Shown one piece after another: positions 45,541-56,278 of a DNA stretch of 58,422 nt (positions within the stretch are counted from its first letter, which is position 1; each line of letters begins with the position of its first letter). A program made the position numbers and the translations under genes. A model generated the notes under the pieces. It saw only the letters and a program-made list of their open reading frames with translations. It was not told the origin of the DNA and did not search any database. Source of the DNA: Pelomyxa schiedti (lineage: Eukaryota > Evosea > Pelobiontida > Pelomyxidae); the NCBI GenBank assembly GCA_020536535.1, contig JAHLWZ010000888.1:1-58422 (forward strand). Reading direction: 5' to 3'.

Positions 45541-48500
45541 ATGTTTTTCGCTTTTCTTAGTAAAAAGGTGACACTATTTCCCTGCGTGCTCGTCTCTTGC
45601 AAGTGTTGGATATTGTTCATTTTACTTTTTTTTTATTCGACTGCATTGATGGCGTCTAGATCCCAAGCAATGCACCAGTAAAGTCACTCAGTTGGAGTTC
45701 ACACGGGTTTCTTTCCTATGGTGGTGATGGTGGGACGTTAAAGGTTCCTCCACTCTGAAGTCGGCCGACTTTCTCACGTGACTTATTTAGGTTCTTAAGC
45801 TGGAAGAACAAGTGACAAAGGACGTGGTGTCACGTGGGTTGGCTGCGCCCTCTAATTTGGTTGTGAACAAGACCCTTTCAGGCCACAGTGGTTGTATTTG
45901 TCACCTCTTGTTTAAAATCTCATACGTTTCAGGAAGTGTGGTTGCTTGCACTTGGAATGATATGCTTCGTAAGCTTACAACAGGCGACGAGAATGGCCTT
46001 ATCACTGTTTGGAGGTTTCAAAAAGGAGAATGGTATGAGGACATGATCAACTCGAGGCCAAAATCTTCTGTAAAGGATATGAAGTGGGATTCAAATGGCC
46101 AAAGAATTTGCTTTGCATATGAAGTGACCATCTCCTACCTTTTGTTTTAGTAGTTTTTCTCATTGTTCTAGTAGGATGGAATGGTTGTTGTTGGGTCATT
46201 TGATAGTACCCGCTTGTGGGCAAAGGAGCTGCGGATTCCACTAACACTTATTCAATGGGCACCTGATAACAACCTTCTAATTTTTGCTACACGGACTGGA
46301 GAGGCCTTTAAATATGATTCTCAAGGAAATTCTATTGTTGGTCTTCTCGGATATTGCTTGTTGTGCTGAGTACTTTTTAGGGAATGGTTCCTCTCTCTTC
46401 AGATAGCAGAGATCCCTCTCCAATCGTAGGAATAGATTGGTAAATAATTTTTGGAGCTCAAGACATTCATCTTCCACTTTAGGTATGACGGTACGTTTGG
46501 TTATATTGACCAAAAATGCCCTGCCCTTGCAATAGGTATTCTCTCCACCAATAGCAGCGAGAATAACTTTTTCTAGCTTTTGAAAATGGGAGAGTCCAAC
46601 TCATGGTCAATGAAAATGATCCAAGTAACCCTTTCTTGTTACCAAATTGGGTGACTTTCTGTCCATAGATCCTATTATAATTAGAGCAGGATTGACTTGC
46701 AGTACCGTCAAGTGGAACAATAATGGTAGCATTATTGCCATTGCAGGAGTTGTGAAAGGCGAGACACAGTGTTCAGTCCATTTTTACACTGCCTATGGGA
46801 GTCATTTGAGAGTACTTAAAGTGCCAGGTAGCCAAATATCTGCCATGGCATGGGAGAAAGGAGGGTTACGATTGGCACTAGCTGTTGAATCATTTGTGTA
46901 CTTCACTAATATTCGTCCACATTATACATGGGTTGTTTTTTTTTTTAGTACAGAAAAACATTGACGCCTTACTCAGACTTTCTTTGACAAAACCTTAGTC
47001 TACTCTTTCCCTGATACAGATGGGATCAATCAAGCCGTTCTGTTCTGGAATACTAAAACAAATGAAAAAAATAAACGGTACGAATATGTAGTTGGCAGTT
47101 TCTAACAGTAACTAGGCATTTTTCCCAAGTTCAATCCCTTCATTCCTGGGGTGATAAGTGTGTTATAGTTTCGAAGTTGGATGATAATCCCAATCAGTGT
47201 GTTGTTTCAGTAATTTGCATAAAATTAAGTCATGTGCTCATCAGGTGGCACTTGCACCTTTGCAATTCTATCGGAGGTATGATTGACTCACATGTAGTGA
47301 ATGTTGCCCCACTGCATGTGGCTATCACGGCAACACACGTTATATGTGCTAATACTGCCTTTTTTTATGTCTGGCAATTTCAAGGTATTTGACCCACCAA
47401 TACCACGTCCTACGACCAAGGCGAACTCTAAACAAAAATGCAAGCTGGGGAAGGATCCTTTCGAATTTTGAGCCCAGAGCAGAGAGAATCACATGAGTTA
47501 ATGCGATTCATCGACGACGCAGAAGACTGCAAGCTGAATGCCAATCCTACACGGTACATGGGTTTTGTTCCTCCAGTACTTAACAGAATTTGAATAGTAC
47601 ATCACCCGATCCCATTACTGCAATATGTGCCCGGGGCAATGTAGTCTGCATTGCACGGCAATCAGGTTCCATTTTCGAATATCTCTTACCCCGGATGGTA
47701 CCGTTCGTTCGTTGCACTGTTATGGCACATCCAAGAAAAATATCCCTTAACTGCAACGCAACGACACTGGCAGTAATTGACGACAATGTACTTTCTTTTT
47801 TTATTGGTGAGAAATCACACAGAGAAGGCGACTTTACTCTTCTGCTCTTTGGAGTCAGTCGGAGATAGAACTCCATCTCACTCTAGTTCCCCAGCGAAAG
47901 ACCCCTCAGGAAAACCCGCCAAGGTATTTTACGTATGACTCTCTGATTAAGAAAGATAAGTGTTAGACCCTTTGGAAAACTGGTGGAAAACAAATCGACG
48001 TTGATCGGAAAGATATCTGGGATATTGTCTGGTTTGTGCTGCTCTTGTCTTTTACAGCTCAATGTACCCAGGGCAGAAGATATTCCAGAGCTAAGTGCTG
48101 TAATGGAAAAAACCAGGATGTACATATTTCGTAATACAGATCCTGAAGATAGCTTGCCAAGCTCTGGATGTAGTAACTTCACTACCGTCAACACTTATTA
48201 ATTTTTCCCTAGACATTTGTGATTTTTCTAAACTTAAAGTACATGTGGCAATGCTGGATGATATCATGGTACAACCTGAAAAACCTGAAAAGTCCAGTAT
48301 TTTCAATTACGAAACCATTACACTTCGCGAGACATACGGTAATGAAAACCTTAAAGAAACTTGTTTTGATGGCGCCTCAGGTATCATCAACAACCCAGAA
48401 ATGCCACTTGATGATGCAGTCAAATTTATAACAAAACACCCGCACCCCAAGTTGTGGCGACTTCTGACTGAGGCAGCCCTTTTGAGACTTGATTTTCAAC

Positions 48501-50488
48501 ATGCTGAAAAGGGGTTTGTACAGTGCCAAGATTACGCTGGAATTATGTTTGTGAAGAGACTGCGACTCCTTGATGTTTTTCTTTTTCTTTATAACTACCT
48601 GCTAAGAATCACCCAGGATGCAAGAATGCAACAAGCTGAAGTCGCGGCTTACTTCAAAAAGTTTTCGGAGGCACAATCAATGTATACCAATCTTAATAGG
48701 AAGGACCTGGCCGTCAACCTTGGAATGATGCTCGGGGATTGGTTATTTCCAACTTTTGGGATTTTTATTCATCTCTCTCAAAGGTTTCGGGTTGTCAAGT
48801 TGCTGCAAACAGGAAATGTTGCAGGTGATAGTGAGTTGCACACTCGGGCACTGAATGAAATTGGGGATTTCCATGCAAGTGAACAAAAGTGGTCTTTGGC
48901 TATACCTCAGTACACACAAGTAAATTTTAGAGTAGCTCCTTTTGGTCCATTGGCTTACCATATCCTTGTTCAGACAAGAAACTGGCCTGCTCTTGCTAAG
49001 TGTCTATTCGCCATGGAAGAGTATGCAGATATTCACAAAACTGTGATTCCAAACTTACAAGAGGGACACCCTTTCTTGCTAGTATGTGCCATAGAAACAA
49101 AAGTACCTTAGCTCACTCAAATCTAAAAGACCATTGGAGAATGGCTTGAGGGAGTAGGCATTTCTGAGTCTGCAGTAGCAGCATATGTCCGTGGTGGTGA
49201 TATTAAGAAGGCCATGATGTGCTGCATTAATTTAAATGATGTAAGTAAATCTTTACACCTCGTTGTAATAAATACAAAAAAGTGGGACTCGGGTGTCAAA
49301 CTTGCCGAAAAACACAGACTTCCTCAAATGGAACCACTTGTGGCTCAGTATACCAATCATTTGCTTTCCCAAAATAAGGTCATCCAGGCCATAGAGCTTC
49401 TAAGAAAGGTTTTTCAGTAATTCATTTCACATCTCTTTTCATTCTAATTAGGCGGGATCTCATTCCCAAGCAGCGAAGCTTCTGTTCAAACTAGCAGGTG
49501 ACACAAAAGACTTCTTACGGGCGAAAAACCTCAGTATCCTCGGTGCTTTGGAGGTGGAGGCTCATAGAAAGTAATGAAATATCTCCTTTTAATCAAGGTA
49601 ATGCATTGAAGGAAGGTTATTGACCAACCACACCCTGCTGACGACACTCAAACTGGTGAGGGTGCTGAATTTTCTAAAGCCACTTTAGATGGGCTCATTA
49701 ATGACGCTAAAGCTCTCAAGTAGGAACCGATACAAAAAACCCCAACTCTTCATAAAAAACTCAAGTTTTGTAGCCAAGATAAAACTCTGCAAATTGGTTG
49801 GCGATATGCAGAAGCGTATCATTTCTTTCTTCTTGCTCAAGCACAGCTCTATAAGGGAAATGCTGACTCTGCTATGAAAACGGTTTTATCACCTCACTTT
49901 CCACTCTAACAAATTTCCAGGCTTTACACTTAATTGATTACGAGAACATTCTCAATCCAGCAAGCATTCACTCACTTATTGCTCTCACCGCATACTACGG
50001 TAAGCACTTCAAGCAGTGCTCACGTGCCCTCACTCGACTGGAGACTATGGAGACACTTACCCCGGAACAACGAAGCAATTACCAGAATCTTGCTTTTTCC
50101 ATTTTCACTAAGTTTGTGGTTCCTTATTGTTTCATTAGAAACTAACCTTCCCACAGACACCCACCACAAGACCCCGAGCACAAACGTAAATTCAAGTGCC
50201 CATCCCCCTCCTGCGGTGCACCAATTGCTGAGTGGTAAGTGCGATTTAATTTTAAGTTACTGGTGACAAAGCCCCAGGGCGTCTACCTGCACCACGTGTC
50301 ACACACACATCTCTGTATGCGTAGCATCCGGGAAGCCAATACTGGACAACAGGTAGAAACAATCCCCAGGCTTTTCCGCTAAGTATTTGCTTTTCAGATA
50401 CGTGACGTGCCGTGTATGCAAACATCCAACAAGCGAGTCCGAAATGCCCAAAAGAAAATCTTGTGCCTTGTGCCACCACCTAATGTAG
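45541..50488 (+). CDS. WDR35: IFT121 / WDR35, intraflagellar transport A subunit
   Basis: IFT-A component of retrograde flagellar transport. Exon 1 (45541-45567) encodes MFFAFLSKK, as in animal WDR35, then [20 protein letters not shown] from 45660. WD40 propeller motifs follow: [78 protein letters not shown] and [20 protein letters not shown]. The TPR-like helical half is clear at about 48400-49560 ([86 protein letters not shown]) and at about 49820-50160 ([20 protein letters not shown]). The C-terminal zinc-binding end is [18 protein letters not shown] then SCALCHHLM, stop 50488. About 25 introns of around 40-90 nt. Domain order matches WDR35 throughout, so assignment is firm. Confidence 0.93.
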
Positions 50489-50521
50489 ACATACAACAAA
50501 CTACGAAAATAAAACACATTA

Positions 50522-53500
50522 TTAAAAATATCTTTCTTCTACAAACAATGGGGGGTCTTCAAGACCCTCCAACCGCGCAAAGGCAGACAAGGCTGCATCA
50601 GATACATGAATACTGAAGATAGACTTCAGCACTGCATCTTCAGATAATGACGCCTGTTGGGAGGTAACTTTCACATGGGAAGTTGTGAGTGGTACATTTA
50701 GAAGATTCTTCAGATGTCTGACACAGCCTTCAAAATTGAGAGAGAGTAGCTTTTCCTGATTTGCGTGGAGGAGACCTATGAGTGTGAATTCAAATTGCCA
50801 AGTACCACGTAATATGTTACCAAGAGCACATCGAAAGATCATAGGGATACCTCCTGCAATAATACAATCCCACATACGACATGCTATTGCTAATGGAACA
50901 GCATGCGCGAATAGTGTCATGAACCTTTATTCACCGTGTTTATTATATTGAAGATAAAAATGGGGAAGTACCAGTCTAACAAGTACAAGTTTGGTCCCAT
51001 GTCGAACTGCTGAAAGCGCTCAAAGAGATCCGGGAGATTTTCAGCAAATAGAAGATTGTATAAATTCAAGTATTTAACAAGTGCAGTCAAGTCCATCGAA
51101 AATAAAATCTGGAAGAAGACAGATCCACAAAGAAGATTGACAAAGCTTTCAAATGCCTCTGGCGGCTCCATATGCATAACTAACATTGCCCCAACATGTG
51201 ACATGCCTTGAACCTTAACGCAAGGATTATGGAGGAGTAAATGGAGGAGGAGTCTTGCATAGCCAATATCAGGTCTGTACTGCGTGAACATTGCCAGAAC
51301 ACCAACGAGCTGCTGGTACAAGGCACCTACATATTTTTCACTGTATCCAGAGAAATTGTACAAGATACCGTTATCATTAAACAGTCCCAGCTCGGGAAAT
51401 GTTCTAGGAATATCAACGTCTAACATCCTCGACGTTTCCCCCCCTAGGAAATGGTGATTAGGATTGGAACTGTTATACTTATTTGGTTTAGACACCTTGT
51501 GCAAGTTCTTCCCGAGCGTGCTTCTCAAAAATGTTGTGCAACAGTGGATTTATTCCTTCCTGATTCCCAATAATGGCATGCCACACAGCGCCTCTTAGGT
51601 GACGAGGGATCCCTCTTTGGCATAGATTTGCAACTTGCCGAGGCATGTGCCTACATTAAGTAAAACTAAATTGAGGAAGCTTCAGTTCCGATTTGGACAC
51701 ACAGCTGAGGCAACGCTATTCGGTGTATAACATAACCCCACTTTTGCCCAAGTTTGGTATCGTTTTCATCATCGGCAGTAGTTGTCAACGATGCAAGATG
51801 TTGACTGAAAGAGGAGGATTGACCTCCCAACTTTCCTCCGGTTGTACGCAGTGTTCGAGAGGAAGAAAGGTTGGAGGTTGTGCGATTCAGTCTTGCTGAC
51901 ATACGTGGATTTGGTGGAGATGTTGATGTTTTTCTACGAGTTGCCGAATCACTTGAGGTGCCTGGTAGCGTAGAATAACTGCCCGATGTGGGAGGTTTTT
52001 CTGGAGGTGGCAACGCATCAACATATGTTATGGTGTGCCAATAGCCACAAGCAAGTAATACTGTTCGTTTCCCTTGTATTTGATCGATTACTGTCGGAAC
52101 CAGAATTCGATATACGTTGCTTGCGGAGAGAGTTGACAAAGCTGGTGAACTTAGTTTTGTAGCTGTAGCTGTAGTTGTGGTTGTGGTTGATGTTGTTGGA
52201 ATTTTGTAAGGTGTATGGAATACGGAGGTATTTTCTGAAGAAGTTGTTGACATCGTGCTCGTGCTCGATGTGTTTGAACTACATTCTTTACCTGGATCAG
52301 ACTCTGTAGCTACTGTGTCAATGAGTGGACTTTTGGATATATGCTCACTCGATGAAGAAGGTGATCTGCTATGAATTGGTGATTGTTCAGGTGAATGTGT
52401 AACAGATGAAGCCATGGGAGAGACAGGCTGGCCGCCTGTAGAAAGAGTACGAAGATGTGCTGGTGCTTTCGTCGAAGAAACAGAACCAGTTCGGTTGTGT
52501 GCACGGGGATGCCTCCAGTAGCCCTGAATGTGTTGAGGTTCTAACTCCATATCGGGTGTTGGTTGCTTGTCTGCAAAAGGTAATCCCAGTTGCCCATAGT
52601 CACCAAGACCACAAGAGTACAAATTTCCTTCATCTAAAAGCATTAGGAAAGGAAATAAAAGAAAGCTGAAACCATCAAGAATCAATGTGTGACCTCCACC
52701 ACAAGCAACTTGAGAAACGGAAACACCTTGCAGGGATTCTACAGGTTGTGGGCGAAATTCGCTTTGAGTATTATTGAGCCCAAGTTGGCCTATGTAGTGT
52801 AGGTCCACGGGAGAAGGATTGAAGATATTAACCATATTCTCCAAATCCCCAGGTATACAACTGGAAGTCGTCTAGTGCCAAAGATTAACCGGTGAAATAA
52901 AGGCACATTATAATTTTAGTAATTCAGTAAAATGTTAAGGGAACCTGCAATAGCAGCACTGTGGAAGTATCCACCAGACATAGAAAGAATGGAAATGCGA
53001 TTGTCAATAAAATACTCAATGGCTTTAGGTTCCCATTGGTCCTTTTCATCGCCGTGGCCAAGTCTTCCATCTGCAACTTGATTATTTTGTAGAACAGTGA
53101 GACCAGAAGACCTTGTCCTTTCCCCCAGGTGTAGAGTACATTTGAATCGGTTAAACACATAGAGTGACTAAATCCACACTTGATGCATATTATTCTCGCC
53201 CCTTCAAAGAATTCCAGTTTTCTTGGAGTTTGCACATCAGAGACTTTTCCAAGGCCAAGTCTGCCTGAATATTAATTGTTGGCTCGATTCCGTCTGTTAT
53301 GGGTTCCACAGATTTGTTTTTTATTGTTTCATGACCATTTGTTTGCTGGATTGGTTTTTTAAATGATGGAACTTACCATTTGCACCTTTACCCCAACAAT
53401 AAATGGATCCGTTGTCACTCAAACAAAGTGTGTGACCTGAACCACATGCAACTCTGGAAAATGAATTCTTGGAACTCTATTTCAAAAAAAACCTGGTAAT

Positions 53501-54167
53501 CTTGATTCGATGAAGGCTAAAGACAAGTGTGGGGGTGAGGTGGTATGCGGTACTCCCAATCCCAAGCTGCCCATCATGCCCTGCACCCCAAGCATAGACA
53601 GCACCACTGGCTAAAAAAAAAACTTAGGTTGGTTTACACAGAGAGCGACAGACCTGTTAATGCAACTGTGTGGTCATTTCCAGCTGCAACATCAACAAAT
53701 CTCTGTCTTTCTAGAATTTTTACCAGTGCTAAGGACTTAACTGCCCACGGAACATTCTGGTCAGTTAAGTTCCCATGGCCAAGTTGTCCACTACAATTCC
53801 ATCCCCAGGTGAAAACATCACCTGTATCTAAACGGCGCTCATTAACACACAAAAAAAAGTAGATTGCGTGCCTGTTACGGCGGCAGTGTGCTTTCCACCA
53901 CACGTAATGGAAGTCAGCTTAGTTCCTTCCAACGACAACACAGCACGAGGAAACCACTGATCATAACTATCCCCATGACCCAACTATGCACCATTAGAAA
54001 GCAAACAAGGGGGAAAAAAAAAAAATGAAAACCAAAAAAAAAAAACAAAAAAAAAACGAAAACAGAAAAACAAACAAACACAAAAAAGCACCGACGCAAC
54101 ATACTTGACCGTCACCACCTCGCCCCCAAATATAAACTTGGTGCAAGGACGCCCCGTCTCCGTTCAT
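50522..54167 (-). CDS. RCC1 propeller - TBC Rab-GAP fusion protein
   Basis: N-terminal RCC1 repeats and a C-terminal TBC domain in one gene. ATG at 54167 (MNGDGASLHQVYIWGRGGDG). RCC1 repeat segments: LGHGDSYDQW (about 53985), FTWGWNCSGQLGHGNLTDQN (about 53820-53760), VYAWGAGHDGQLGIG (about 53600-53560), CWGKGANG (about 53400), KCGFSHSMCLTDSNVLYTWG (about 53180-53125), GRLGHGDEKDQWEPKAIEYF (about 53070-53010), GQLGLNNTQ with VACGGGHTLILDG (about 52790-52680), LYSCGLGDYGQLGLP and CGYWHTITYV (about 52035). A Ser/Thr-rich linker holds LRTTGGKLGG. TBC follows: RQVANLCQRGIPRHLRGAVW (about 51640-51590), Arg finger in DVDIPRTFPE (about 51410), Gln finger in GY-VQGMSHVGAMLVM across a 45-nt GC-AG intron, and TLFAHAVPLAIACRMWDC (about 50915-50865). 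Both fingers are present, so GAP activity is expected. Ends 50522, 33 bp from the IFT121 stop. Confidence 0.8.
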
Positions 54168-54321
54168 CTTTGTATTTTTCCGAGATCTTGTTTTTTCTAA
54201 GATCCCTGATGAGAGCGGTCGATAGAAATGTCGATTGAAGAACGTGAGCCGACCGTTGTTTTTCGTCCGCCGGGATCTGCTAACAAGCTCTCACAACTAC
54301 CACAACCGGTTAACCGGCCGA

Positions 54322-56181
54322 ATGGGACTCTGGTCTGCAGTGGTGTGGCTCGTTGAGGTGACAGTAGCAACTACGGTCTTTGCTGTGGACACCTACGAGC
54401 CGGTTGTATCTCTGCCTGGCATAGGTACCACACACGCGTATGCCGTAACAATGACGATACTCACGGGCGCAAGACATGTCCAAGGTGCCTTTTAAGATGT
54501 ACTCTGGCTACGTAAGTGTCGGCGACCCTGGGAACGGGCACCAACTCTTCTTTATGTTAGCGGAGAGTGCTTCAGCACCTGCCGAGGACCCAGTTGTTCT
54601 CAAGCTTGGCGGGGGCCCCGGTATGCCGTCGCTGCAGTGCATTGAGTGATTTCTGAGTCACTTTTTGGGTACAGGTTGTTCTGGCTTGGGGGAAGGATTC
54701 TACGAGATGGGTCCGTTTGTTGTAGAGCCAAGTGGAGATACACTTCGTATTAACGAGTGGAGTTACAACTCCATTGCCAATGTCCTTTTCCTGGAGTCTC
54801 CGTGTGGTGTCGGATTCAGCCAGGTGTGTTTCACAATACTAGTTTCCCCTAAGATTTTCCACAAGCCTACTGACCCGAATAAAATTGTTACCTCAGATTC
54901 TATTTCTACAGAAGAGGCATTCGAGTTCCTCTCCACCTTCTTTTCCAAATTTCGCCCTGACATGCTTAAAAAGTATCTTTCCTCTTTTTCCATCCTCGGT
55001 GTAACTCTTATTCTCAAGTGAGCTTTGGATCACGGGAGGCAGCTATTGTGGGCACTATATCCCACTCCTTGCGAGTTACATTATTCAAAACAACGGGGAA
55101 TACGGCGTGAACTTGAATTTTATTGGGTACAGCACTCTCGCACTCTTTTTGACTACCTATCATCTAGATTTACCCTCGGCAACCCTCTCACTGATCTAGG
55201 ATACGACCAATTTGCACAATTGGTTAATAGTAAAACAACGTACTTCTTCTTATTTTCTTTCAGAATGTTCTTTGGACTCATACTATAATCACTACCCCTT
55301 CCTATGAAGCCGCGTTAAGCAACTGCAATCTCTCTGCTCCTACACTCCTTGGCCCTCCGCCTCCACCTGATCCACAATGCACCGTATGTGTTTTAACGGG
55401 ATCCCATTGTCGACTAAACAACGTAGGCAGCAATTATAAAGATAAAAGAGGAAATGGGGTCTATTGACCGCTACGAGCTTTATGCAAACCCTTGCATAGA
55501 TAATGTTACCCTCTTTTTGTTAATAAGCCTTTAATGTTGCCTTAACATTAGGAAACAGTTTGGGGACGGCCACAGCCCCTATACGAACCCTGCATTGACT
55601 CATACGTGGATAAATGTTTGTTCCTTCCTCTGAACATAATTAACAAGACAAGATATGAATATTCCCGAAGTTCAACGGTCCTTGAATGTTAACGGCACAG
55701 TTTTGTGGGAAAGCTGCAGCCAGCAGGTTGTTTCTCACTTTCCGTCATACATTTATCCCCCACCAGGTGTTTCAAGATTGGTCATCATCCGACTTTGCCC
55801 AGAGCATGCTCCCAGTATGGGAAACGCTTTTCCAGAGTGAATTGAGAATGCTTGTGTATGGAGGTGACGTGGATGGTGTAATTCCACCCAGTGGCACGAG
55901 GGCGTGGATTGATAGTCTCTCACAGCCAGTAGTGTCCTCTTGGAAGCCATGGCTTGTTCAGAACCAGGTACGGTATCCCCCAATTTTATTCACCCAAAAT
56001 CCATAGGTTGCTGGTTATGTTACTTACTACGAGACACTCACCTTTGCGACTGTAAAAAATGCTGGGTTTGGCGCCACTAATAAAATCAAACCTAACTTTA
56101 CACAGGCACATGGTGGCTTATTGCCAACCAGAAAGAGCTTTTCACATGTGGTCGCATTTTATAAAAAACATTCCACTTTGA
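54322..56181 (+). CDS. Serine carboxypeptidase family S10, altered recognition residues
   Basis: Secreted or lysosomal alpha/beta-hydrolase. The ATG at 54322 gives a good signal peptide ([20 protein letters not shown]), then [13 protein letters not shown], the S10 entry motif. After an intron comes [20 protein letters not shown]. The oxyanion region is [15 protein letters not shown] where the family has [20 protein letters not shown] follows. The nucleophile is in [20 protein letters not shown] (family GESYAG). Catalytic Asp is in [20 protein letters not shown] (about 55850-55905). Catalytic His is in [18 protein letters not shown], seen only after removing a 40-nt intron (about 56071-56110). 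Stop at 56181. All three triad residues are present, but Asn51 and Glu145 (yeast carboxypeptidase Y numbering) are both Gly, and Trp49 is Lys. It is head-to-head with the RCC1-TBC gene, about 155 bp between starts. Confidence 0.85.
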
Positions 56182-56278
56182 AGAGACAGGACAAACGGGC
56201 CTATTAGGGATAGGATGCACATCGGCAGTGACCACAAACTGACGCTTGTGTGGGTTCTGCCCACACAAAGCACAGTTA

